This document shows positions 55,103 to 64,000 of a stretch of 64,000 nt of DNA, one piece after another (within the stretch, counting starts at the first letter, position 1; the number at the start of each line of letters is the position of its first letter). Position numbers and translations under genes: made by a program. Below the pieces are notes generated by a model, which worked only from the letters and a program-made list of their open reading frames with translations, had not been told where the DNA came from and did no database searches. The DNA comes from Cephalotrichum gorgonifer (taxonomy: Eukaryota; Ascomycota; Sordariomycetes; Microascales; Microascaceae). Location of the stretch: the NCBI GenBank assembly GCA_900312665.1, contig ONZQ02000009.1, positions 1-64,000 of the forward strand. Direction: 5' to 3'.

Positions 55103-56270
55103 CTACGGCACAGACGTGGGAATCTTGACCTTGCCCCTCTTCCGGTCATCCAGCGGCGCACCATACTTCCAGCCGGGCGCATTCCTGGCCCGTCCCGCCG
55201 GCCCGACGGCCTCCGAGTTGAACGACTCGATCCGGAACTCAAAGCGGTCCGAGTTGACCTTGACCGTCCTGGCGTCCTGCCTCTTCTTCTTCTCCTGCGC
55301 CTGCCTCACCAGCGCCTGCTCCGATGCCCTCGCCGCGTTCACGAACTTCTCCGTGCTGCGGGCCCGGCTCTCGCCGGCGAGGACGCCCTTCACCATCTCG
55401 ATGAGCTCCGGGTGCGCGGACCTCTCCTCGGCCGGAAGCATGTTCTTGTGGAAGGCCTTCGCCGCGTCCTTGCGCGTGAAGCGTCGTGACTCCGACGTCG
55501 GCACGAACAGCTGCTGCATCGTGTATCCGTGCACGTTCACGTCGTTGATGGGTTCATGAGCCGGCTTGGGTCCCGATTCCGCGTATGACGTCTGCGGCAG
55601 CATGCTCATGATGGCCTTGGAGTATGGCTTCGCCAGCTTCTTTCCCTGCGAATCCCGAGATTCCAAGTTAGCGAGATGCCCACGTTGACCAAGTATGATA
55701 AGTAGGTTGTATTTTCTTCTTTTTCTCAGAAAGTATAGATGTGTAACCATGTGTTTTGTCTTCAAGACTAATCGAATTTTTTGTATATCATCATAGAGGA
55801 ATGGGTTGGATCGTGGGAAATCCAATGGTGCATAGACAGATGGGTGCGAAAGAGCGAAAAGGGGAGATGCTTACCTCTGCGACCCAGCGCTTCTCCATCT
55901 CCTTCAACCGGACTACGGCGGCAATTCGTCTGACGTCGATCCCGAGATCTGCGGAAACCACCTTCATCGGTTCCTCGTTCTTCTTCACCCTCGTCCATAT
56001 CATCTCCCTCGCGTCCTCGGAGAGGACGGGCTGGCTCCGGAAGAAGGGGTTTTGGGGGAATGGCTGGTCCGCGCCCCCGATGTAGTGAGGGCCGGCATTC
56101 TTGCCGCCCATGTCCCTCTCGAGCTTCGTGAGCCACTCGAACATCCTCGTGCGCTTCTGCGTCAGCTCGTTGTGGCACCGCGTCGTCGAGAAGGCCCGCC
56201 TCTCGGCCACTATCGCGGAGGGACATCTCGCGGCTTGCCGGAGAGCCGTGGTAGCCGCCTTGGGAGGCAT
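55103..56270 (-). CDS. Mitochondrial small-subunit ribosomal protein, Bot1/Mrps35 type
   Basis: Part of the mitoribosomal small subunit; the fission yeast member Bot1 also affects respiration. Exons 55875-56270 and 55103-55645 (229-base intron, branch GCTAAC, phase 0) give 312 residues. The N-terminus is a presequence rich in Arg and Ala (TALRQAARCPSAIVAERRAF, then STTRCH). The body has the family stretch TRMFEWLTKLERDMGGKNAG, HYIGGADQPFPQNPFFRSQP and VLSEDAREMIWTRV, then ADLGIDVRRIAAVVRLKEME. After the intron comes a lysine-rich region (KKKRQDARTVKV) and a basic end. The identification rests on these recalled family features (Pfam Bot1p). Confidence 0.87.
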
Positions 56271-57047
56271 GGTTTATGATGATGCCGAGGCACGCCAAAT
56301 TAGCCTCGGAGTACTACGGCGAGAGCGCCTCACAACGAGGTGGTTATGGTGTTGGGTGATCCCAATTGGCGACTCGCGGAGTGGTTGGGAGAGGTATGAA
56401 AAATCTCGACTAGGTAGCTCGGAAGGTTTTGTAGTCGCATTATTTCTCTCCTCCTCCCGCTAGTAATTCACGTCGCGTGGCACGGGCCAGGTAAGGCACG
56501 TGACAGGACCTTGTGTGCTGGTGCCCAGTCCCGCCCCACACCAGCACCTCTGACAATGAATGGAAGAACGGCATCTGATGGTACTCCGTACTCTATACAT
56601 ACGCCCGAAATACTCCTATCGCCGGGTGCCAGGCTGCAGGTCCGAGTCCTGTCTTGCTCAGTATTTATACCGTTTTTTTTTTTTGGGGGGGGGGGGGGTC
56701 GGCACTGGGATCAGCACACTATCCGCACATTATGGATGTCAATCTGAAAGTAAGAGTAAGATGTTTATTTATTACAGTATGACGCTCAGCATCCAGATCC
56801 TTCGCATGTCTGCCTCAACGCGCCGCCCCGTATCTGCACCAACCCACCGTCCATCGTAACAATCATTACATGGCAAGAAGCCTCCGCGTACCCATCTGTT
56901 CGGAGACAAGTGATTAAGATATATGAGAAGAGTCAAAGTAAAACGCCCGCGCTATCGTGTGTCTCGCGAGTCAGGCTCCCACTCGGTGATCATTCCTTTG
57001 GAGGAGCTCGGGTTGAGGGCCTGCTCCCCCCGCCCCCGCCCCGGCGA
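56271..57047. other. Intergenic with a T12-G14 tract
   Basis: About 780 bases between the ribosomal protein gene start and the end of the response regulator gene. A notable T-run followed by a G-run lies at 56673-56698. No gene supported. Confidence 0.5.
56673..56698. repeat. Homopolymer tract T12 followed by G14
   Basis: Twelve T then fourteen G without interruption. Such runs are error-prone in sequencing and can fold into G-quadruplex or triplex forms. Confidence 0.8.
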
Positions 57048-59039
57048 TCATGACGCCGCCGAAACCTGGGCTGAGTGTTTCTTCTTAACCTTGGATTTGA
57101 CAGTTGGGGCCTTTTTCGCAGCCTCCTTCTGCGCGGCCTCCTTATCCTCAGCGTCTTGGGAGAAGCTCTTCCACGTCTTCCACCCTTCGAAATCAATGAG
57201 GGCCTGCATGCAGCCCCATTCCCTGACCTTTGTCTCGAGCCAAGGAGGGCTTACCGGCTATATGAGGGGGCAGATGTGCGTTAGTAGTGTGAACGTGTTT
57301 AACATCATGCCAGCCGGAGCCCGAACGGGAAGTTGAAGTTGTCCCCAACTTACCTTGGTGATGAAGTCGTTGCAGCCGGCTGCCAGGGCTTCATGCCTGT
57401 CGCTCTGTAGGGAGCTGGCCGTCAGAGCCACGATGATAACGGGGCTCTTGAACATCTCGATGTTCTCTAGACGATCCTCCTCCTTCATATTCCCCTCCTC
57501 ACCGGGCGCTCGACCGGCGGTCGAAGTGAATACGCCGATAGAGTTCTCCCGCTCTAGCCTGCGGATCTCTCGCGTGGCTTCGAGTCCGTTCATGACAGGA
57601 AGCTGGATATCCATCAGCACCAAATGGAAGCCTCCTGTTCTCCACTTCAACACGGCATCCCGCCCGTTCATGGCGCTCTGCGACCTGACTTTCAGTCTCT
57701 TGGCGAGGGCCTCCAGAAGCTTGAGGCTGACGGGATTGTCCTCGACCAGAAGAACGCTGATGGGAGGAACCGGGAGAAGTTGCCTCTCCGGCTTCTTGGG
57801 CTTAGTCTTCTTCAAGGGGCGTGGCGACGATGTGCGGGCCGGGGGAGTAGACGGGGCAACATCCGCAGCAACAGAGGCAAGGGAATGCGTGCCAGGGGCG
57901 GGAAGCGGCGGATGTGAATCTGGTTGAAGGGGAGCGCGATTAGTACCATGGCGAATGTTGTAGGGCAGAGTGTGGCGCTCTGAGTACATACCATTGAGAT
58001 TCGGAAGGGCAGCTGCGTTGCCTTGTGTTGCCGGAGTAGAGGTATGGGATCGACCTAGGTGAGGGCGGTCCGCGAAAACTTGAGGGCGGCCACTGCCTGG
58101 AGACGGTAGGCCCGGCGATGGCCCCGGAGGGATGGGGATCGACGGGTGTGAAGAAGGGTCGTTTCCGACGCCGACGGGAGGAGCCAGGGATCCCGCACCG
58201 GGTATGACGGGAGGGAAGTACCCTTCTCCTGACTCCGACGGCAGGCCAGTCTCGGCGGGGAAGTGTGGAATTCCGGGATAGGGTACGGTCGACCTCGGGG
58301 AAGGGCGCGGCGGCGACTGCGGCACAAGGATCACGAGAGCCTCGTCGACCGTTTGACCCCCGGGGTAGAAGGAGTCGAGCGTGCGGGAGAGTACCTCGTC
58401 AGATCTGAGTGGCCTGGACGCCCTCTTATCCCGAGGTGTGATGTGGAGGTGGACGTCGGGAGAGTCGAAATACCTCCCGATGGAGTTGGCGTACTTCCGT
58501 AGTATGTGATCCCGTAGGTCATCCACCAGCATATCGTCTCTGATGGGTATGAGGGTGGCCGAGCCGCCGGGACGCTTCACCCATACTTTCCGGGATTCGA
58601 CTTGCGGCCCGGCGGTCTGCAAATCGTTGCTCTGTGCATGGCTCTCCTGGTTGATCTGGAGCAAGGCTCTAAGAAGGGCCGCTTGCGAATCCAGAGGGGC
58701 GTGCGGCCCCGAAGCTGCCGACATGGTGGAAGGGGTAAGGATGCTAGCTACAGCCGCTACGTCCTGTCGGAGAATTTCTGGTTCGGATGAAGCACCGTCG
58801 TCATGACCGCAGCCCGCAGCTTGGCCAGGGCCGGCGTGCACGGTGGCTACCGAGTCGGAGTCGGGATGGGGCGAGGACAATAGAACACGATTCTCAGGTT
58901 TGGTATTTGGTGGGTGCTGGGGCTGTTCGGGGGCGTCGAAGAAATCCGATAGCGGGGTTGAGGACGATGAACGAGTCGAGTCGAGAGTCTCGTCGAATAA
59001 GCAGGCAGTGCTAGAGGAAGCGACATGTTTAGCAACCAT
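57048..59039 (-). CDS. Ssk1-type response regulator (HOG/stress MAPK pathway)
   Basis: Receives phosphate from a hybrid histidine kinase via Ypd1 and controls the Ssk2-type MAPKKK of the osmotic-stress pathway. Exons 57992-59039, 57354-57919 and 57048-57257 give 607 residues. The 72-base intron (57920-57991) is in frame and stop-free; the last (57258-57353) restores CNDFITKPV and then EWGCMQALIDFEGWKTW, diagnostic of Ssk1. The receiver domain has the acidic pair in LLVEDN, the phospho-Asp in LVLMDIQLPVMNG, Thr in VIIVALTAS and Lys in ITKP. A long disordered N-terminus precedes it, holding a conserved block (VWVKRPGGSATLIPI, DDLRDHILRKYANS). The start is uncertain: a branch point and CTAG acceptor overlap it, and an upstream exon (59135-59481) joins in phase. 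Confidence 0.93.
57920..57991 (-). other. Probable 72-nt stop-free intron in the response regulator gene
   Basis: Minus-strand donor gtatgt, branch TACTAATC, acceptor aaccag. Divisible by three and without stops. Splicing joins LPNLN to DSHPPLPAPG; retention adds 24 residues. Confidence 0.75.
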
Positions 59040-59481
59040 CGGGAAGATCGGGAAGAGAGAGGCAACAGCGTGGGGGGGATGCGGCCCGCCGGATGCCCTG
59101 CGTCGGTGAGAGGCAGTATTCGGGGGGTTCTTACTTTGGAGGTGTTATCCTTCGGAGGGATGTGAACCCTTGGATACGATGGTGGTAGTTATAATTCTGG
59201 GGATCCGCGGAGGAGTTAGGGATATCTTGAGCGTCGGCGTCGGAGTCCGCATCGACGTGGATGTCGTTCTTGGTATCGTGGGTGGCAGAGGTGAAGCGAG
59301 TAGCGCACTGATCAGGCTGGGTGTGAGTGTGAGCGGTGCAGCTGCAGCTGGAGCTACACAGGTGATGACAGGTGGCCATATACGAGGGTGGCATGTGGCG
59401 TACTGTCTCCCGAGCAGAACCCCGCTCCGCTTTGTCCTGATGCCCCTTCAGAGGCTTGCCTGCCAATGAGGCTATCTTCAT

Positions 59482-60250
59482 TGGGGGCGCCCGGCTTCGT
59501 GGGCGGTATATACTAAGCCTATGATACCGGGAAATTAAATTCAGAGCAGCTTCGATTCCGGAGATGTGACCATCACAGACGTAGATAGTTGCGGGGGGGG
59601 GGTTCTAGTTTAAATGCACTCATATGCGCGTACTTTACTTGTATGCGAAGGAGAACGGACGCTTGTACATTGTCATCGGTATCTGCATACACCCATCACC
59701 TTCCCCGTTTCCATCATCTTCCTAGCAATAAAGACCAATCCAAGCGAGGCCAGTTGAGCGGCGCCAGCCCCGACCCCGTAGTGTCGTTACACAACGCGAG
59801 GCGGATTTGGACGACGTTACATTGGCCCTGGGCGGCGACATATCATTTCCCGTCCTCCGTACGAATAGTATTGAGGCGGTGTTTGCTGCTCGATACCAAA
59901 GAACCTCGTCCAACGAACGACGCGTGCTTGTCCGTGGCAGGAAAATATCAATGTAGCTACGGTTATGATGAGATGTGGCCGCATACAGGCAGGCACCTAA
60001 CATACAAAGTACATGTATGTATTGGTTGCTCAGTCACTAACGTGGTTGGTCAGGAACTTGGAGGTGTCTTCTCTCTCGCTCGCTCTTGCTCTTTCTTCGT
60101 CTTCAATCACCGAAGTGGTGTGTGGTGTGGCCAAAAAATTCAGTCCACGCGATAATTCAATTACATAAAATTTCTACTGTCACTCACTCACCTTGCAATT
60201 CCTAGCATGCTCTAGCTCCCGACACACCCCGAGAGCTGCTAAAATCCAAG
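59482..60250. other. Divergent promoter region, response regulator and CCDC97 genes
   Basis: About 770 bases between divergent genes. A G-run lies at 59592-59600. No gene supported. Confidence 0.45.
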
Positions 60251-61070
60251 ATGGCCTCTTCACGACCTACCAATGGCGAAGAAGCTAGCCGCAGGTCGAC
60301 CGTCGTGATGGGTCAGCCACAACCAGACCCAGAGCGAGAGCCAGATCAGGATGAGGTTCAGCATCACCCGAGGGTGAGGTCACCAGAAACGGTCCTGCAG
60401 ATCCGCGTGCGGAACCGGCGCCGAGAACATCTTCGCTTGAATCCCTCCTATCTAGCCGATCTGGAGCATGAGCTTGCCCGTGCGTAAACTCCCTTCAAGA
60501 ATGGCCTAGCCTAGCCAAGCCCAGCCCAGCAGAGCCCTGAGCCCCCTCCGGTTAGCTTACGAGTACGTCCGTCTAGATCCCGTCAAGTACGAGGCATTGA
60601 TCCGGCGGTTCCAGAGCCAGGCCGAGAAGGATGCGGAGGCGAAGACAAAGGGCTACTCTCGTGTGCTCGAAGGGGACCTGATGAGGGGCGAGGCCAAGAT
60701 TGCCGCATTGATAGCTGATTCTACCGAGGATGCCATGGATGTCAACGGCGAGGGTGAAGCCCCAGCCAATTCTCGCCAAGACAGCGTGAATCGCTCCGCC
60801 GCCGCCAGTGCGGATTATGACAATGGTGTCGATCCCATGACGAAGGAAGAAGGGCGAGAGCTGTGGAACGAGTTCATCACAGATCGATTCGTGAAAGGAG
60901 AGGATCCAGACTTCGACTACTCCAAGGTGGATGACGACGACGACCTGGACACTATGGAGAGGCAGGATGCCCAGGACGCCTGGTTCGACGACGAAGAGCC
61001 GACGTGGGCGGTCGACGCCGTATCCGGAGCCAAGGCGCCTCACGGCGAGACGGGTATACAAGACTTCTAA
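60251..61070 (+). CDS. CCDC97-like (DUF2052) protein
   Basis: Exons 60251-60479 and 60577-61070 (donor gtgcgt, acceptor gtctag, phase 1) give 240 residues. The join restores the conserved stretch LNPSYLADLEHELAHPVKYE and then ALIRRFQSQAEKDAEAKTKG and YSRVLEGDLMRGEAKIAAL, hallmarks of the coiled-coil domain-containing protein 97 family. Animal CCDC97 is associated with the splicing factor SF3B; the fungal role is inferred only. The middle is acidic and disordered (DYSKVDDDDDLDTMERQDAQ), and the end has conserved aromatic-acidic words (DAWFDDEEPTW, GIQDF). Predicted soluble, probably nuclear. Confidence 0.88.
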
Positions 61071-62122
61071 GTACGAGTAGGACGCATGAGGGTCTTTTTC
61101 CTATCTCCGCTTCTCAGATAAGACAGAGAGAAGCCGCTCGAATCCTGTGCCCGCGTCAACACTGGTCGCTGTTGGCTGCACAACGTCGTCCCAGCGCCAA
61201 GGCCCGGGGTAGCTGCACCAACGCTTCGAAACCGGTCGGCCAATGCCCTCTCTGCCCGCGGGTTCAATATTGAACACGCTCCCGACATTGACACCCACTA
61301 CGCTTATAGCCGTAATCACCCCATGGGCCGGCTGGGTCAATGGATGCCTGGGGGCTGTTTACGTGCACACCCCGACGCAACTAACTAGCTTGATGCTAGG
61401 AGGTGTTACGAGTACAGCGCCATGGCCGGCGAGCGCCAATTCGGCTCGTGGGTCCGCCAACTCCGATAAAAACCGACCCGTCTCCTTGGCGAGACGACAC
61501 CAAAGAGCAACAGCAACAACAACCCATCATGGCACGACCATGAGGGAATTTACCAACCGTAGTGGAAGAGAAAAGAAGCGGAGACAAACGCTCCCTATCC
61601 TGATACATCCGTATGGCCGCGCGATTACTCCCGCCCCCTGAAATCCGCTCACTCATTTGTTCCGACTCCAACTTGGATGAGAGCGCGCTTTTAACTTCGA
61701 GCCCCGCCGCCATGGCCCCCCGCCACCACGGTGCCCCGCACCCGCCCGCACCGGCCATTCCATTCTTCCAGACCACCCCACATCGAAGCTCGGGAAGTCT
61801 GCAGAAGGAGTTTATCCAGAACCATTTAACCGCTTTTACCCCCCATGGAGCTACCGCCCCTAGTGCCACCCCAACTGGGGCTTGGAACACCGTGATTCCC
61901 CTCACGAGGGGTTCCGACGACTGGCACGAACGAATACTAGTAGGTGTGACGAGTAGTGCTACTGCTGCGGCTGCGACTGCTGTGGGGACGGGAACACTTG
62001 CATCCGAGTATATATCCTTCGTGGCCCCCCCACCACCCACCACCCGGTCGGTCTTGGAAACTCATACACCATCTGAACTGCTATCCCAATTCCTCCATAT
62101 CCCCTCCCTCACCTCAGTCACA
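61071..62122. other. Intergenic upstream of the GH43 gene
   Basis: About 1.05 kb holding the CCDC97 3' end and the GH43 promoter and leader. The GH43 frame stays open upstream to 61613 and overlapping frames on the other strand are open too, which is expected in GC-rich DNA. No gene supported. Confidence 0.45.
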
Positions 62123-63106
62123 ATGCCTCCCATCATCAACCACACCTACACCGCCGACCCGTCGGCCCACGTCTTCAACGGGAAGGTCTACATCTACCCT
62201 TCCCACGACAGGGAGACCGACATCCAGTTCAACGACAATGGAGACCAGTACGACATGGCGGACTACCACGTCTTCAGCACCGGGTCCCTGGACCCCCTTG
62301 AGCCCGTCGTCGACCACGGCGTCGTCCTGAAGGCCGAGGACGTCCCCTGGGTCTCGAAGCAGCTCTGGGCCCCCGACGCCGCCACCAAGAATGGGAAGTA
62401 CTACCTCTACTTCCCCGCCCGCGACAAGCAGGGCATCTTCAGGATCGGCGTCGCTGTCGGCGACAAGCCCGAGGGCCCCTTCACGCCCGAGCCGGAGCCC
62501 ATCAAGGGGAGCTACAGCATTGATCCCGCCACCTTTGTCGATGAGGACAACGAGGCCTACATCTACTTCGGCGGCCTCTGGGGCGGACAGCTCCAGTGCT
62601 ACCAGGGCGGCAACGACGTCTTCGACGCCTCCCTCCAGGGGCCCAACGAGCCCAGCGGTGACGGCGTGTACGCGCTCGGCCCCCGCGTCGCGAAGCTGAC
62701 GCAGGACATGCTCCAGCTCGACGAGGAGGTGCGCGAGATCCAGATCCTCGCCCCGGAGACGGGCAAGCCCATCCTCGCCGACGACCACGACCGCCGCTTC
62801 TTCGAGGCCGCATGGCTCCACAAGAAGGACGGCGTCTACTACTTCTCCTACTCCACCGGCGACACCCACTTCCTCGCCTACGCCACCGGCACCTCCCCCT
62901 ACGGCCCCTTCACCTACGGCGGCCGCATCCTCGAGCCCGTCCTCGGCTGGACCACCCACCACTCCATCGTCGAGTTCAACGGCCGCACCTGGCTCTTCTA
63001 CCACGACTGCGAGCTCAGCAAGGGCGTGGACCACCTCCGCAGCGTAAAGGTCAAGGAGATCCAGTACGATGCCGACGGCAAGATCATCACCATGTCGGCC
63101 GATTGA
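62123..63106 (+). CDS. GH43 beta-xylosidase/alpha-L-arabinofuranosidase, intracellular
   Basis: Removes xylose or arabinose units from short xylan fragments. The 327-residue protein starts at MPPIINHTYTADPSAHVFNG, as in fungal GH43 subfamily 1 enzymes without signal peptides, so it likely acts in the cytosol on imported oligosaccharides. The three catalytic acids are visible: base Asp in YTADPSAHVF, pKa-modulating Asp in GSYSIDPATFVDEDNEAYIY, and acid Glu in DRRFFEAAWLHKKDG. Other landmarks are KVYIYPSHDRETD, WAPDAATKNGKYYLYFPARD and WTTHHSIVEFNGRTWLFYHD, covering the five-bladed propeller. No intron or binding module. The frame is open 170 codons upstream, but that part has no conserved sequence and would bury the start. 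Confidence 0.92.
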   Translation: MPPIINHTYTADPSAHVFNGKVYIYPSHDRETDIQFNDNGDQYDMADYHVFSTGSLDPLEPVVDHGVVLKAEDVPWVSKQLWAPDAATKNGKYYLYFPARDKQGIFRIGVAVGDKPEGPFTPEPEPIKGSYSIDPATFVDEDNEAYIYFGGLWGGQLQCYQGGNDVFDASLQGPNEPSGDGVYALGPRVAKLTQDMLQLDEEVREIQILAPETGKPILADDHDRRFFEAAWLHKKDGVYYFSYSTGDTHFLAYATGTSPYGPFTYGGRILEPVLGWTTHHSIVEFNGRTWLFYHDCELSKGVDHLRSVKVKEIQYDADGKIITMSAD

Positions 63107-63593
63107 GAGTCTTCCTCTTTCTAGAAAGAAAACGAGGAATGATGAAAGATGGGATGTGGAGAAAAAAGTGAGGAGAAAGAGGGTGGAAATGAAAACCGAG
63201 CTGCAAATGTTTGGTGTGTGAACTTGGGAGAAATAACTTGTATAACGATTTTACGTATCTGGGAAATTTAACTGAAATGACCAAAACCAAAAAAAAAACC
63301 CCACATGGTATATCTATTGTATCCGTGATCCCTCTTTATCTGGACCCGCGAGTTCGAGTCTCTCTTACTCTGCAGTGTCAATCATGAGAAAAAAAAGCCC
63401 CCTTGCAACATCCCTTTTCGTCTGCTTTCATCTATATCTGTCGTTGTAAGTTGTAAACCGTAGTCCGGTAGTCCACCTTCTGTCGGTCCTGTAAACGTGC
63501 GCGTACCGTCTAGACCATGCTCGTTCTACTTTCTACTATAAGCTCTCAGTGTATATCTTTAACTTCCCCCCCTTTTCTACCCTTTCCCCTCGT
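63107..63593. other. Convergent intergenic region
   Basis: About 490 bases between converging genes, with A-rich and T-rich runs typical of 3' ends. A TTCGAGTC word at 63352-63359 recalls a tRNA T-loop, but no cloverleaf surrounds it. Confidence 0.45.
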
Positions 63594-64000
63594 TCACCAC
63601 CCAAACTCCGGCCCCGAGACGCCCAGCCGTAGCGTATTCAGCGCGTCCTCGTAGCTCCCGGGGCTATGGTCCATCAGCATGCTCGTCCCGAACCTCGCCT
63701 CGCCGAAGCGCGCCTCCACGTCCTTGACGTACTTCAGCACGGCCCTCTTCGCGGGCCGCCCGATGTGGTCCTCGGCGCCCCGGACGAACGCGTCCCGCCT
63801 GAGCACCCGCGTGGTCTCCACCACGAACACCTCACCCGGCGGAAGCAGCTTCTCGTGGACCATGGTGGCGCGCATGCTCCGGAGGAGGGACACCGCCCAC
63901 TCGCTGTTGCGGGGTTTCGCGAAGCTGGTGCCGCGGTTGTACCACCTGTCCGCGAGGCCGTTCTGGAAGCGCTCCCATATCTGGTTGCGCACCTCGTCCT
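63594..64000 (-). CDS. C-terminal part of a probable class-3 lipase
   Basis: The last 135 codons of a gene whose start lies beyond the window; the frame is open to the window edge. It reads VRNQIWERFQNGLADRWYNR, then a segment with LPPGEVFVVETTRVLRRDAF, and ends VEARFGEARFGTSMLMDHSP followed by GSYEDALNTLRLG. This pattern (a basic strand leading to a conserved F..SMLxDHxPxxYExAL end) resembles the C-terminus of fungal class-3 (diacylglycerol-type) lipases, where the His-containing segment closes the catalytic domain. The GxSxG nucleophile motif would lie outside the window. The assignment is tentative. Confidence 0.5.
   Translation of the reverse strand, partial: DEVRNQIWERFQNGLADRWYNRGTSFAKPRNSEWAVSLLRSMRATMVHEKLLPPGEVFVVETTRVLRRDAFVRGAEDHIGRPAKRAVLKYVKDVEARFGEARFGTSMLMDHSPGSYEDALNTLRLGVSGPEFGW

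Noticed and set aside
61396..62043. 215-codon minus-strand frame upstream of GH43
   Set aside because: Overlaps the GH43 leader region, has Cys and Gly runs from simple sequence, and no homology that I can recognise.
62114..63034. 306-codon open frame on the minus strand
   Set aside because: It lies exactly antisense to the GH43 coding region; its Val/Gly/Glu-rich, low-complexity translation is the complement of GC-biased codons.
63345..63375. Possible tRNA T-arm (GTTCGAGTC)
   Set aside because: No acceptor, D or anticodon stems can be folded around it.

Overview
The window is nuclear DNA of a filamentous ascomycete, most likely a Sordariomycete of the Sordariales/Chaetomiaceae type. The evidence is fungal introns (GTATGT/GTAAGT donors, GCTAAC-like branch points, YAG acceptors), a HET-domain gene, a Pezizomycotina purine permease, secreted plant-wall hydrolases, GC-rich coding DNA, and an extremely A/T-rich block at the left end that looks mutated by RIP (repeat-induced point mutation). 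The species assignment is inference; no rRNA or marker gene is present.

About 1-27 kb is accessory in character: sparse genes, long non-coding stretches, decayed genes and repeats. After the A/T-rich block come a GH3 beta-glucosidase (minus) and a GH6 cellobiohydrolase-like gene (plus) that diverge from one 2.9-kb intergenic region. They are followed by a microsomal cytochrome P450, a HET-domain protein, an F-box-like/LRR-like protein, a GH11 xylanase, a small alpha/beta hydrolase, an unrecognised 490-residue protein, two decayed genes (one with ankyrin repeats) and a pair of short MITE-like repeats. The hydrolases together can take cellulose and xylan to sugars.

About 27-64 kb is denser and housekeeping in character: a GPI-anchor-like secreted glycoprotein, a basic RD/RS-rich protein, an AzgA-type purine permease, a Tad2-type tRNA adenosine deaminase, a half-zinc-cluster regulator with a hydrophobic C-terminus, an uncertain membrane-tail protein, an Mte1/ZGRF1-N (DUF2439) protein, a BAR-SH3 protein of the Rvs167 family, a disordered hypothetical protein, a MARVEL-type membrane protein, a mitochondrial ribosomal protein of the Bot1/Mrps35 type, an Ssk1-type response regulator of the HOG pathway, a CCDC97 (DUF2052) protein, an intracellular GH43 enzyme and the end of a probable class-3 lipase that runs off the window.

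Most gene models needed splicing. Exon joins were accepted where donor, branch, acceptor and phase agreed and the joined protein read through a known family motif. Three genes contain introns whose length is a multiple of three and that hold no stop codon, so an unspliced reading hides them. No tRNA, rRNA, CRISPR array or complete transposon could be supported.
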